Assembly (NCBI GenBank): GCA_035647075.1 | Contig: DASROF010000017.1 | Location: 1-64,000 of the forward strand | Direction of reading: 5' to 3' | Length of the DNA: 64,000 nt | Source of the DNA: Gp6-AA40 sp035647075 | GTDB taxonomy: Bacteria; Acidobacteriota; Vicinamibacteria; Vicinamibacterales; UBA2999 | In this document: one piece after another, positions 1 to 9,981 of the stretch | Numbering within the stretch: the first letter of the stretch is position 1 | Layout of the letters: every line of letters starts with the position of its first letter | Translations under genes and position numbers: made by a program | Notes under the pieces: model-generated | Seen by the model: only the letters and a program-made list of their open reading frames with translations | Databases searched by the model: none | Told to the model about the DNA's origin: nothing

Positions 1-192
1 GTCCTCGGCATGACGCTGTTCAACACCACGCGCGAGGAGTTTCAGGAAATCCACGCCGGCCTGGTCGCCGGCCTCGAGAACGGGACGTTGAGTCCGGTGA
101 TCGGGAGGGAGTTCCCGCTGGAACAGGCGGCACAGGCCCACGTCGCCGTGATGGAGCCGGGCGCGTTCGGAAAGATCGTGCTACTTCCGTGA
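1..192 (+). CDS. Quinone oxidoreductase / zinc-type alcohol dehydrogenase family, C-terminal fragment
   Basis: The reading frame is open from the first base of the window, so this is the 3' end of a gene that starts outside. The roughly 60 visible residues end in a segment (GREFPLEQAAQAHVAVMEPG then GKIVLLP) typical of the last strand and helix of medium-chain NAD(P)H:quinone oxidoreductases: the 'FPLEQAAEAHRxME' helix followed by the 'GKIVL' strand. The nucleotide-binding and catalytic parts lie upstream and cannot be judged. The stop overlaps by 12 bp the 3' end of the next gene, which is on the opposite strand. Confidence 0.75.
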   Translation, partial: VLGMTLFNTTREEFQEIHAGLVAGLENGTLSPVIGREFPLEQAAQAHVAVMEPGAFGKIVLLP

Positions 193-1200
193 CAGCTCTT
201 CGTCGATCACCGCGGCGAACACTTCGTAGGGCTGCGCGCCGGAGACGCGGCGTCCATTCACGAACACCGTCGGCGTCGAGTTGACGCCGAGCCTCGTCCC
301 CTGCGCCACGCCGTTACGCACGACTTCCGCGTGCTTCGACATGTCGAGGCAGCTGCCGAAGCGTTCCGCGTCCAGCCCTATCGTCGTCGCGTACTTCTTC
401 AAGTCGTCCGGCATCAGCGCCTGCTGATTCCCAAACAACTGATCGTGATACTCCCAGAACTTGCCCTGCTCGGCAGCGCAGTGCCCCGCCTCGCCGGCTT
501 TGAACGCCTGGGGATGAATCTGCGTGAGCGGAAAATCCTTCCAGACCACCCGCACCTTGTCGCCGTAGGTGGCGCGGATCTTCTTCATCGTCGGCGCCAC
601 GCGCAGGCAGAAGGGACACTGAAAGTCTGAAAACTCGATGATCGTCACCGGCGCCTTCGCATTGCCGATGGAGGGATCCGAGTCCTCGAGGTCCACCTCG
701 AAGCGCGGGGCGTCCATCATCATGCGTACGGGGGGTCCGGTTTTCCGCAGCTCGGTGACCAACGCGGCGCGCGCAGTCTTCTCCTGCTCTTCGGTCAGGT
801 AGCGCGTAATCGCCGGCCCCATCACCTCGAGCGAACGCCCCTGCATCTGGCCGATGTTCGCCTGGTAGAACGCCGCCACCTCGGCGTCGGTCACCGGTGT
901 GACGCGCTTGGTGACCTCGGATTCGACGTATGCGGCCTGGCTCAGACCGCGGGCCTTCGCTGCGTCGGCCAGCAGCATGTCGGCGACGATCTCTTCCAGC
1001 GCGTTCCGCCGGCCGTCGTAGAGCTTCTGAATGGTCTCGGTCTGGTCCGACGGATCGGCGGCACGCCACCGCTCGTCGAGCTCCTTGACCGTCACCGGCC
1101 GATTGCCGATCCGCGCGGCGACATCGGACGGACTCTGCGCCGGCGCCGACGAGCACGCCAGGAAGGTCGCGACGAGCGCGAGGAAGACTGCTCGTTTCAT
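181..1200 (-). CDS. SurA-N-like/DsbA-like thioredoxin-fold periplasmic protein
   Basis: A 339-residue exported protein. The ATG at 1200 is preferred because it starts directly with a signal peptide (MKRAVFLALVATFLAC); the Cys at about residue 16 may be a lipoprotein site, though the lipobox is imperfect. Residues about 25-155 resemble the helical SurA/trigger-factor-like N-domain. From about residue 180 there is a DsbA/thioredoxin_4 fold with the active site CPFC at 195-198 and a cis-Pro loop (STPTVFVNG) near 315. It should act as a periplasmic thiol-disulfide oxidoreductase or isomerase, possibly with chaperone activity. It lies 28 bp downstream of the TonB receptor on the same strand, suggesting co-transcription and perhaps a role in folding exported proteins. 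Confidence 0.85.
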   Translation of the reverse strand: MKRAVFLALVATFLACSSAPAQSPSDVAARIGNRPVTVKELDERWRAADPSDQTETIQKLYDGRRNALEEIVADMLLADAAKARGLSQAAYVESEVTKRVTPVTDAEVAAFYQANIGQMQGRSLEVMGPAITRYLTEEQEKTARAALVTELRKTGPPVRMMMDAPRFEVDLEDSDPSIGNAKAPVTIIEFSDFQCPFCLRVAPTMKKIRATYGDKVRVVWKDFPLTQIHPQAFKAGEAGHCAAEQGKFWEYHDQLFGNQQALMPDDLKKYATTIGLDAERFGSCLDMSKHAEVVRNGVAQGTRLGVNSTPTVFVNGRRVSGAQPYEVFAAVIDEELSRK

Positions 1201-1228
1201 AAAGATCAGCACTCGGTACCCAGGACCC

Positions 1229-3544
1229 CTAGCGACCGGACCAACGCACGCGCAGGCCGACGTTGACGAGTCTCGGCGCCGCAATGGTCGTCGGCTGCAG
1301 CTGGACCCAGTACTCCTTGTCGAACATGTTCTGCACGGTCACGAAGACGTCGAGGTTCCGGCCAAGGGCCCGTAATACCGACAGGTCAACGACGCCATAC
1401 GCCGGCAGCCCCGGCTCCTCGCCGGTCTTGGCCTTGACGTTCTGGTCGTCGTCGAACTGGTGGCCGACGAACAAGGCGCTCATCGTGACATCGGCTAAAC
1501 GGGGATTGATGTATGACACGCTCAGCGAACCGCGATTCTTCGGGACCTGCTGGAGGAATTTGCCGACGAGGCTCGTGTCCGATGGGTTTTCCGTAATCTT
1601 TGCGTCGTTCAGGACATACCCGGCGGCCGCTCTCCACTGCTGTCCGAACCGATATTCGACATCGGTCTGGAAACCCCGAATCCGCGTACGACCGATGTTC
1701 TGGCGCTGTGCCAGCGTGTTGGGAGTAAGCGTGATGGTGGCAATCGGGTCCTTCATCCGATTGTCAAACCAGGTCCCTCGGACCGACAGGTCGTCGGTCG
1801 GCGCAACGCTGACACCGAGCTCACCACCGCGCAGGCGCTCCGGTCCGAGAGCGGCGTTCCCGAGCGTCAGCAGTTGACCGACACTGAAATTGCGATAGAG
1901 CTCATTCAAGGTCGGTGCGCGGAACCCGGTGCCGATACTGCCCCAGGCCGTGACCTTGTCGGTCACGTGGTAGAGCGCGGCAAACTTGGGATTGAAGACA
2001 GTCTCGTCCTTGTCGGCCAGATCTCCGAGATTGCGCGCCGCCGGCAGTCCGGTTGCCACCGTCGTCTCAATGTAGTGCGCGTTGTAATTGCGCCAGTGGT
2101 CCGCCCGACCGCTGGCGGTCAAGGACAGCTTCGGAATCGGCAGATACTGAACCTGCACGAACGTCCCGCTGCTGATCTGCGTCCCTCGTCCGTCGCGAAC
2201 CGTCGCAACCGTGAGCCCGTTCGTCGGATTCATGCCCTGCTCTTCGGTGGCGCCCTTGATGTGGCGGAAGTCCGTTCCAGCCGACACCAGATACTTCGTC
2301 GAGATCGCCTTCGACCACTGCACGAGCCCGCCGACGGCATCCGTCGGCACGTGCTGGATAGTTGAGACGCGCGCGACCGAGCGAGGCGTCGGGACTGCCA
2401 GGAAGTTGCTGTCGAATCGGCTGAAGTCGAGGAAGACACTCGCCTGCAGATCACTCTGGTCCGGCAGTGCGGTACGTACACCGGCGCTGAACGCCTTCCA
2501 CAGCGTGTCGTTTGCTTCAGGTGTCGTCGGGGCGAATGTCGTGACTTTCGCGTTGTCGCGCTCTTCGCGGAAGTAGCCAAGCCGGAGGAACGTGCTGATC
2601 CGATCGCTCGGGCTGTAGTCGGCCTTGAACGCCACGTTCTCGTAGTTGACTCTGGCTTTCGTGTCGATGGGACCACGTTCCTCTGCGATCACTTGCTCGA
2701 ATCCGCCGGTGTCGAAGAAACTGCCCTCGAGCGAAACACCCAGCTTGCCAAACGTCTGACTGCCGAAAAAATCGGCTTTCCACGTATCGCGGGTACCTGC
2801 CTGCGAACGGAATTCAACCGTTCTCGGCTTGGGGCGTGTCGTGACGACATTGATCACACCGCCCAGCGCGTAGTTGCCCCAGATGCTCGAGCTGGCGCCA
2901 TCGATCAGCTCGATCCGGTCAACGCTTTCGAGCGGAATCCGGGACCAGTAGACCCACCCACTGAACGGTTCGTTGAACGGCACGCCATCAATCAGGACAA
3001 GTGACCGGCTGACACCACTCGGTCCGATGCTGCGCAGCGACACACCCTGCGCCGACGGATGCGCCGAGAGACTGCTCGTACGACGGAACAGGCTGAAGGT
3101 CGGGACTGTCCGGAGCACATCGTCGGCCATCACTGCCGGCGAGTGGCGAATCTCCTCCTGGTCGATCACGTGCGTACTGGCGGCGACATCCCCCAGGCGC
3201 TGCTCCGTCCTCGTCGGCGTCACGGTCACAGATTCGAGCAGCCGCGCGGGCTGCAGCACGACCTCGATCTCGGAGGACGACTCGGCGATCGCCTGAGTCT
3301 TTTCCGCAAAGCCGCCAGCCCGCACCACCAGCTTCGCGCCGCTCGGGATTCCGCGAGCCAACTCGAAGCGACCGTCGGGGCCGGTCACCGCATGCTGCTC
3401 CACGCCGGATGCCGTCTGGACGGAGATTGCCGCACCAGACACCACCAGGCCTGTCGCGTCGCGTACCACCCCCTTCACGGTCCCCTGACCGAGGGCGGTC
3501 ATCGGAAGCGCAAGGCAGAAAATGAGGACGAGAACTTTTTGCAT
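1229..3544 (-). CDS. TonB-dependent receptor with N-terminal carboxypeptidase-regulatory-like domain
   Basis: A 771-residue outer-membrane receptor. It has a signal peptide (residues 1-19), then a carboxypeptidase-regulatory-like beta-sandwich (about 22-100, starting GTVKGVVRDATG), a TonB-box-like stretch (ESVTVTPTRTEQ), a plug domain (about 115-225, including SVSLRSIGPSGVSRSLVLIDG-type plug motifs and the GASSSIWGNYALGGVINVVT signature) and a 22-strand barrel to the C-terminus. Such receptors import siderophores, cobalamin, metals or oligomers using TonB energy; the substrate is not readable here. The upstream region carries a TAGAAT hexamer about 10 nt before the ATG, so the message may have a very short leader. 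The SurA/DsbA-like gene follows. Confidence 0.93.
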   Translation of the reverse strand: MQKVLVLIFCLALPMTALGQGTVKGVVRDATGLVVSGAAISVQTASGVEQHAVTGPDGRFELARGIPSGAKLVVRAGGFAEKTQAIAESSSEIEVVLQPARLLESVTVTPTRTEQRLGDVAASTHVIDQEEIRHSPAVMADDVLRTVPTFSLFRRTSSLSAHPSAQGVSLRSIGPSGVSRSLVLIDGVPFNEPFSGWVYWSRIPLESVDRIELIDGASSSIWGNYALGGVINVVTTRPKPRTVEFRSQAGTRDTWKADFFGSQTFGKLGVSLEGSFFDTGGFEQVIAEERGPIDTKARVNYENVAFKADYSPSDRISTFLRLGYFREERDNAKVTTFAPTTPEANDTLWKAFSAGVRTALPDQSDLQASVFLDFSRFDSNFLAVPTPRSVARVSTIQHVPTDAVGGLVQWSKAISTKYLVSAGTDFRHIKGATEEQGMNPTNGLTVATVRDGRGTQISSGTFVQVQYLPIPKLSLTASGRADHWRNYNAHYIETTVATGLPAARNLGDLADKDETVFNPKFAALYHVTDKVTAWGSIGTGFRAPTLNELYRNFSVGQLLTLGNAALGPERLRGGELGVSVAPTDDLSVRGTWFDNRMKDPIATITLTPNTLAQRQNIGRTRIRGFQTDVEYRFGQQWRAAAGYVLNDAKITENPSDTSLVGKFLQQVPKNRGSLSVSYINPRLADVTMSALFVGHQFDDDQNVKAKTGEEPGLPAYGVVDLSVLRALGRNLDVFVTVQNMFDKEYWVQLQPTTIAAPRLVNVGLRVRWSGR

Positions 3545-3665
3545 AGCGCTGGGATTCTAACGCTTCCGCGGGCACGCCTGCCGAGCCGGAGGTTTGCGAC
3601 GCCAGTCACCTGAGCTGAAGGCTTGGGGGTTTACTCGCATCTGGCTGATTGTTAAGCTCGATCCC

Positions 3666-4565
3666 ATGCGTGTTCTGACCGCGGCGGCGCTCGTCGTTCT
3701 GGCCGTAGCTGCGGTCCGCACGCAGCAGCAGCCGACATTTCGCAGCGGCACCAGCATCGTGCCCATCCTCGCGACCGTTCTGGATAACAGCGGTCGTCTC
3801 GTCCCCGACCTCGAGCGCACCGATTTCACCGTCCTGGATAACGGCAAGCCGCAGGAGGTCGTGTTCTTCCAGAACGACGTCCAGCCGTTCACGGTTGTCG
3901 TCACGATGGATTTCAGCTTCAGTATGAACAACAACCTGAAGCTGCTGAAGGCGGCAGCCGAACAGTTCATCCTGCGTATGCTGCCCGAGGACAAGGGTCA
4001 GGTCGGCGCGTTCAGCGACAAGATCATGTTCAGCGGCCACTTCACGAATGACCGCGACGATCTCATCCTGGCGCTCAACGATCTGCAGTATGGCAATCCC
4101 ACACGTCTCTACGACGCCATCGACACCAGCATCGACCTGCTGGACGATGCGAGCGGGCGGAAGGTCGTGCTGGTCTTTACGGACGGCGACGACACGGCGA
4201 GCCGCCGGAGTTTCGGCGACGTGCTGACGAAGGCGCGCGACAAGGAAGTGATGGTCTACGCCATCGGCCTGCAGTCCGAGTTCTTCAACGGCGCGCGGAT
4301 GATGCGTTCGCGGCCCACCAGCGCACTCCGCAAGCTGGCGGATGAAACCGGCGGCGGCTACTTCGAGCTGAAAAAGACGGCGGAGCTGGCACCGACCTTC
4401 ACGCGCGTCGCGCAGGAACTGCACAGCCTCTACGCGCTGGGTTTCACACCCGGCAATCTCGACGGTAAGGAGCACAAGCTCGAAGTCCGGGCAAAGGCGG
4501 GAATGATGGCGCGCGCGCGGAAGACCTACATCGCCTCACGCGAAAAGCTCACGGGCACGAATTGA
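3666..4565 (+). CDS. VWFA-related secreted protein (acidobacterial TIGR03436-type)
   Basis: A 299-residue exported protein. The ATG at 3666 is chosen over an in-frame ATG at 3594 because it begins with the signal peptide (MRVLTAAALVVLAVAAVRTQ). After a beta-sandwich-like segment (VPILATVLDNSGRLVPDLER) comes a von Willebrand A domain with an intact MIDAS motif DFSFS at residues 82-86 and a second metal-site loop (FTDGDDT). This architecture is the VWFA-related acidobacterial family, abundant in this phylum and of unknown ligand. The stop overlaps the TTG start of the frataxin gene (TTGA), so the two are probably translationally coupled. Confidence 0.9.
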   Translation: MRVLTAAALVVLAVAAVRTQQQPTFRSGTSIVPILATVLDNSGRLVPDLERTDFTVLDNGKPQEVVFFQNDVQPFTVVVTMDFSFSMNNNLKLLKAAAEQFILRMLPEDKGQVGAFSDKIMFSGHFTNDRDDLILALNDLQYGNPTRLYDAIDTSIDLLDDASGRKVVLVFTDGDDTASRRSFGDVLTKARDKEVMVYAIGLQSEFFNGARMMRSRPTSALRKLADETGGGYFELKKTAELAPTFTRVAQELHSLYALGFTPGNLDGKEHKLEVRAKAGMMARARKTYIASREKLTGTN

Positions 4566-4882
4566 GTTTGCTCTCCGATCAGGATTTCCGGCTGAGGGCC
4601 GACCACGCACTCGAAGATCTGCAGCGCGCGATGCTGCCCGCCGCTGACGATGAAGGATTCGAAGTGGAGCTGCAGAACGGCGTCCTGCAGGTGGTCTTCG
4701 ACGAGCCGAGGCCGGCAAAATTCGTCGTCAGTCCGAACGCGCCGGTCCGTCAGATCTGGGTTTCAGCGATGTCGCGCAGCTACAAGCTGTCCTGGACGCC
4801 GGAGCGCTCCGCGTTCGAACTGGACGGCGAGTCGCTCAACGAACTCGTCAACCGGCTCGCAAAGTCCTTCCTCGAAACCTGA
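4562..4882 (+). CDS. cyaY: Frataxin-like iron donor protein CyaY
   Basis: A 106-residue protein of the normal CyaY size. It shows an acidic N-terminal helix (DQDFRLRADHALEDLQRAML) followed by the frataxin beta-sheet signature (EVELQNGVLQVVFDE, then RQIWVSAMS, equivalent to the family 'rQIWlas' strand) and a C-terminal helix (ESLNELVNRLAKSFLE). Frataxins bind iron and modulate cysteine desulfurase activity during Fe-S assembly in the cytoplasm. The start is TTG at 4562, overlapping the previous stop by 4 bp; no other start keeps the acidic helix. No isc or suf genes are nearby, so its partner is encoded elsewhere. Confidence 0.85.
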   Translation: MSLLSDQDFRLRADHALEDLQRAMLPAADDEGFEVELQNGVLQVVFDEPRPAKFVVSPNAPVRQIWVSAMSRSYKLSWTPERSAFELDGESLNELVNRLAKSFLET

Positions 4883-4902
4883 GTTCACCCCAGCGCGTTC
4901 GG

Positions 4903-6297
4903 CTACTTCATTAGTCGCGCCTGCGCCGGATCGATCTTGTACGGATCGTCGGTATAGGTCACCGTCTTTCCGTCCGGTTCCACCCACGCGGTCCAGTAAC
5001 CGATGTGAACGGGGATGGGTGTCTTCAAGCGCGCCGTCTGTTCGCGGCCCGCATTCATCGCGTCGCGGATGCGGGTCCCGGTCCACTCCGGTTGATCGCG
5101 CATCACGTACGTGGCCATGGCGATCGGATCCTCGACCCGGACGCACCCGTGACTGAGGCAGCGACGCTCCTTGAAAAACAGACGGTCATTCGGCGTGTCG
5201 TGCAGATAGACGTTGAAATGGTTCGGGAACACGAACTTCACGAGTCCGAGTGCGTTGTCGTCGCCCGGCCGCTGTCGAAACCGCAGGTGTTTCGTCGCCG
5301 ACTCGTCGCTCCAATCGATGGACGCCGGATCGATTTCGTCTCCCTCCCCGCTCGTGCCGACCACCTCGATGTTGTTTCTGCGCAGGAAGTCCGGGTCCCG
5401 CGCGACGCGCGGCAGCGTTTCTTCTCGAAGGATGTCCGGCGGGATGTTCCAGTACGGACTGAACACCACGTAAGTCATCTCGTCGCTGAACAACGGTGTC
5501 TGATGCTCGGTATCGCCGACGATGACCCGCATCGAAAGGACCGGACGATCCCCTTCCATCACCTGCAGGATGTAGGCAGGGACGTTGACCAGGATGTAGC
5601 GGTCTCCAAGATCACGGGGTGCCCAGCGCCATCGCTCCATGTTCATGCGTATCTGGTCCGCGTGACCCGTGGGCGTCTTCCGTTCCTGCGCGAGCGCCGC
5701 CTGAAGACCTTTGTACTGCGGATGCGCAGGAGCGAGCTCTTCGAGAGACTCGCGCACGTGGCGCTGCGAAATCGCCTGCGTGAGCCGCGCGGCAAGATCT
5801 TCCTTCTTCGCGTCGGCAAGCCAGTGCTCGTGGACTTCGCGGGGACTGTGGGTCCAGCCGAGGAGATCTGCGGCGTATTGCAGATACGCATACGTCATCC
5901 TCAGATCCAGTTCCGGAACCTGTTCGCCCGGAAACTGCGTCCCGTGGAGCGACGTCTGCGACTGCTCGCGCAATTGCTCGAACGCCGCGACCTGATATCG
6001 GGCGGGGTCGATGCCGTGCACCGGCGAGTACTTGAGTTGCTGAATCAAGTCCTTCCACTGCGGCGTCGTCTTGACGCCGTCGACCCACGCAGGCAGAAAC
6101 TTGCGTGACTCGTAGAAGCGCTGTTCCACTTTCCACAGCCGAACGCCTAGAGGCGAACGATCGACCCAGGCGGGCTGCGCTAAGGCCAGACGGCGGATGA
6201 GAGGAGCGTACGTCTCGTTATCGACTCGCTGTCCGCAACCGACAACCATCCCCGCAAACAAAACGACTGACGCCGCCACGACCCGTGGGCTTCGCAT
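4903..6297 (-). CDS. L,D-transpeptidase (YcbB/LdtD-like), lipoprotein
   Basis: A 464-residue murein-remodelling enzyme that makes 3-3 cross-links or anchors proteins to peptidoglycan in the periplasm. A lipobox (MVVGC) places a lipidated Cys at residue 21. The middle region matches the YcbB scaffold domain, followed by the YkuD catalytic domain with the motif SHGCVRVEDP, nucleophile Cys about residue 385, and the preceding conserved block (VVFSPYWNIPPDI). At 464 residues it is shorter than E. coli YcbB (about 615), and no peptidoglycan_binding_1 repeat is evident, so substrate targeting may differ. It converges on cyaY with a 20-bp gap. Confidence 0.92.
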   Translation of the reverse strand: MRSPRVVAASVVLFAGMVVGCGQRVDNETYAPLIRRLALAQPAWVDRSPLGVRLWKVEQRFYESRKFLPAWVDGVKTTPQWKDLIQQLKYSPVHGIDPARYQVAAFEQLREQSQTSLHGTQFPGEQVPELDLRMTYAYLQYAADLLGWTHSPREVHEHWLADAKKEDLAARLTQAISQRHVRESLEELAPAHPQYKGLQAALAQERKTPTGHADQIRMNMERWRWAPRDLGDRYILVNVPAYILQVMEGDRPVLSMRVIVGDTEHQTPLFSDEMTYVVFSPYWNIPPDILREETLPRVARDPDFLRRNNIEVVGTSGEGDEIDPASIDWSDESATKHLRFRQRPGDDNALGLVKFVFPNHFNVYLHDTPNDRLFFKERRCLSHGCVRVEDPIAMATYVMRDQPEWTGTRIRDAMNAGREQTARLKTPIPVHIGYWTAWVEPDGKTVTYTDDPYKIDPAQARLMK

Positions 6298-6371
6298 GGC
6301 ATCGTCTTGTGCAAGAGGTGGACCGAGAACAGGACTCAGGATTCAGGCCCCGGGCCTCCGAGGGATGAGGA

Positions 6372-6620
6372 TCAGGCCGCGGGCTCCAGCTCGACAGCCG
6401 ATTCGCAGCCGATGGCACTCAGATGGTGAAGCGTCTGCTTCAATTCCCAGACGACCGCCAGCGTGTAGACGAACGCGTTGATGCGGAGGTGACGATCGTC
6501 GCGGAACCGCGACGCGGTGATGTTGTACACCGCACAGACGCCGACCAACACACCGGCGGCGGCGTGCACCGCGCACTTGACCGTCTCGTGATTTCCGCTA
6601 GTACAGAACGCGCGAACCAT
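6372..6620 (-). CDS. Small hypothetical protein with two possible membrane segments
   Basis: An 82-residue frame whose ATG at 6620 follows a strong ribosome-binding site (GAGGAGG, spacing about 9). It contains two hydrophobic stretches (AAGVLVGVCAVYNI and NAFVYTLAVVWEL) separated by a charged hinge (SRFRDDRHLRI), consistent with a small two-helix membrane protein or peripheral protein. The function is not recognised. The same frame stays open upstream to 6875, but that part is arginine-rich shadow sequence opposite the SDR gene, so the short version is preferred. It lies 80 bp downstream of the SDR gene on the same strand and may be co-transcribed with it. Confidence 0.5.
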   Translation of the reverse strand: MVRAFCTSGNHETVKCAVHAAAGVLVGVCAVYNITASRFRDDRHLRINAFVYTLAVVWELKQTLHHLSAIGCESAVELEPAA

Positions 6621-6700
6621 GGCCCGGACCTCCTCGGGGGGCACCTGCCCCAGCGGATCACGAGGGGAGCAAGCCGAGTGCCACGGAAGACCTCGCGTGT

Positions 6701-7495
6701 TCAGGCCTTTCTGTAGGCGCGGCCGGCTCGGCGTCCGACCGCGTACACGAGTGTCTGCGGCAGGAGACGGCAAAGTGCGGCAATCGATCGGTTCACGCGC
6801 CCGTTGATGTATACGGACCGCCCTGTCATCACCGCGTCGAAGCCCTGCCGTGCGACCGTCGGCGCGTCCATCCACATCCAGCTCGGCATTTGTTTCATCT
6901 TGTCGCGCGTGCCGGTGACATCGTGGAACTCCGACACCGTGAATCCCGGACAGAGCGCGGTCACGTGGACGTTGGAGCGACGGACCTCATTGGCGAGGGC
7001 TTCGGAAAACTTGATGAGAAAAGCCTTGGCGGCTCCGTACAGCGTATGACCGGCGGGCGGCGGAACAAGCCCCGCGAGCGACGCCACATTGATGATGCGA
7101 CCGTAGCCGCGCTCGATCATGGCGGGCAGCAGCCGGTATGTCAGCTCGCAGACGTCCGTGACGAGCACCTGCAGAAAATCACGGTGCCGCTCCCACGGTG
7201 ACGCGGTGTAGGAACCGGGCACACCGTAACCGGCGTTGTTGACGAGCGCGTCGATGTGCATCCCGCGCGAAGCGATCTCGGCGCAGAGCCGCTCGCACGC
7301 GTCGCCTTTCGCCAGATCGAGCACAAAGATTTCAACGCGAGCGCCGTATTTCGTGCGCAATCGTTTGGCCACGGCCTGCAATCGATCCTCGCGTCGCGCC
7401 ACGATTGCGAGATCAAAGCCCTCCGCTGCGAACACCTCGGCAAACGCCTCTCCGATTCCGGCGGAGGCGCCCGTTATCAACGCGGTTCGTTTCAT
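6701..7495 (-). CDS. Short-chain dehydrogenase/reductase
   Basis: A 264-residue classical SDR. It has the dinucleotide-binding motif TGASAGIG at residues 8-15, an NNAG motif (VNNAGYG), the catalytic Ser in NVASLAG, and YGAAK supplying catalytic Tyr and Lys. The Arg-rich segment after strand 2 (ARREDRL) suggests NADP(H) preference. The sequence resembles the DltE/YqjQ-type subgroup with a hydrophobic C-terminal tail (QTLVYAVGRRAGRAYRKA). The substrate cannot be assigned. It is downstream of, and in the same direction as, the rlmI-like gene, with a 19-bp gap, so the two may share a transcript. Confidence 0.9.
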   Translation of the reverse strand: MKRTALITGASAGIGEAFAEVFAAEGFDLAIVARREDRLQAVAKRLRTKYGARVEIFVLDLAKGDACERLCAEIASRGMHIDALVNNAGYGVPGSYTASPWERHRDFLQVLVTDVCELTYRLLPAMIERGYGRIINVASLAGLVPPPAGHTLYGAAKAFLIKFSEALANEVRRSNVHVTALCPGFTVSEFHDVTGTRDKMKQMPSWMWMDAPTVARQGFDAVMTGRSVYINGRVNRSIAALCRLLPQTLVYAVGRRAGRAYRKA

Positions 7496-7514
7496 CGATG
7501 TGGATTGTAGGTCT

Positions 7515-8678
7515 CTACTCGATCCGTCGAAGAATGAAACACTTCAGGTAGTAGGTCTCGGGAACGCCAACGAGGACCGGGTGATCGCGACCCTGCATCC
7601 GCTTTTCTACGATCGAGACTTGCGTGTGGCTGTCCGCAGACGCCTCGCCGAGCATCGCCTCGAACATCTCTTCGTTCACGTTGTAGGAACAGCTGCAGGT
7701 GATCAGATAGCCGCCGGGCGCCAGCAGCCGCATCGCCCGCAGGTTGATCTCTTTGTAGCCGGCCAGTGCGTTCGGCACTGACGCCTTATTCTTCGCGAAC
7801 GCCGGCGGATCGAGCACGATCGTGTCGTAACGCTCGCCGCTGCGCTCGAGGCGGCGGAGTTCATCGAACACGTTGGCCTCGCGCGCCTGCAACTGCGGCA
7901 GGTTGTTGCGCTCCGCGTTGGCGCGGATGCGCGCGACCGCGTCGGCCGAGATGTCCACGGCCTCGGCCTCGGTACATTGCGGCGCCAGCCGCAGCGCAAA
8001 CCCGCCGTTGTAGCTGAAACAATCCAGCAGCCGGCCGTGCGCATAGCGTGCAGCCGCCTCGCGATTCTCACGCTGATCGAGAAACAAGCCGGTCTTCTGC
8101 CCACGACGCAGGTCGGCGGCGTATTCGACGGGCCCCTCCCGGACGACGACGGCGTCGGGAATGGTGCCATGCAGAACGTCGACGGTCTGCGGCAGCCCCT
8201 CGAGCGCGCGGACCTTCGGGTCGTTGCGCGCGAGGATCCCCACGGGCCGCAGGAGATCGACGAGATGTGTCGTGATCGATGGCAGCAGCCGGTCCATGCC
8301 CTGCGAGAGCGTCTGCACCACCAGGTGATCGCCGTACCGGTCGACGATCAGGGACGGCAACAGATCGGCCTCGCCGTGCACCAGCCGGTAGGCGGTCGCG
8401 TCGAGGCGCAGCGATGTGCGGTACGTCATCGCCGCTTCTATCCTGTCGCGGATGAGCGATTCGTCGACGCGCTGCTCGCCCCGCGCCAGCATCCGAATCG
8501 CAATCTGCGATCGATCGCTGAACAGCGCGTGACCGAGCAGACGTTGGCGCGGACCGAGCACCTGGACGAGTTCGCCGCCGTCGGCGTCGACGTCGACGAC
8601 ATCAGCGCGATAGATCCACGGATGGCCGGAACGCACGCGCTGCTCGCCGCGCGCGGAAATCGTGACGCAGGGCGACAT
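7515..8678 (-). CDS. rlmI: Class I SAM-dependent rRNA methyltransferase, RlmI-like
   Basis: A 387-residue enzyme of the YccW/RlmI family, which methylates cytosine-5 of 23S rRNA (C1962 in E. coli). It has an N-terminal PUA domain (RGEQRVRSGHPWIYRADV), a central EEHEE-type linker, and a Rossmann methyltransferase domain with the SAM motif (LLDCFSYNGGFAL), the catalytic-loop motif DPPAFAKNK and a downstream CSCSYNV block. ATG 8678 is chosen; an in-frame ATG at 8693 would leave only 10 bp to the divergent glyA start. The divergent intergenic region is about 25 bp, so promoter elements must overlap coding sequence or be very compact. Confidence 0.9.
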   Translation of the reverse strand: MSPCVTISARGEQRVRSGHPWIYRADVVDVDADGGELVQVLGPRQRLLGHALFSDRSQIAIRMLARGEQRVDESLIRDRIEAAMTYRTSLRLDATAYRLVHGEADLLPSLIVDRYGDHLVVQTLSQGMDRLLPSITTHLVDLLRPVGILARNDPKVRALEGLPQTVDVLHGTIPDAVVVREGPVEYAADLRRGQKTGLFLDQRENREAAARYAHGRLLDCFSYNGGFALRLAPQCTEAEAVDISADAVARIRANAERNNLPQLQAREANVFDELRRLERSGERYDTIVLDPPAFAKNKASVPNALAGYKEINLRAMRLLAPGGYLITCSCSYNVNEEMFEAMLGEASADSHTQVSIVEKRMQGRDHPVLVGVPETYYLKCFILRRIE

Positions 8679-8703
8679 GCGGGGATAGTACAATTTCTAC
8701 TTC

Positions 8704-9981
<1,278 letters not shown>

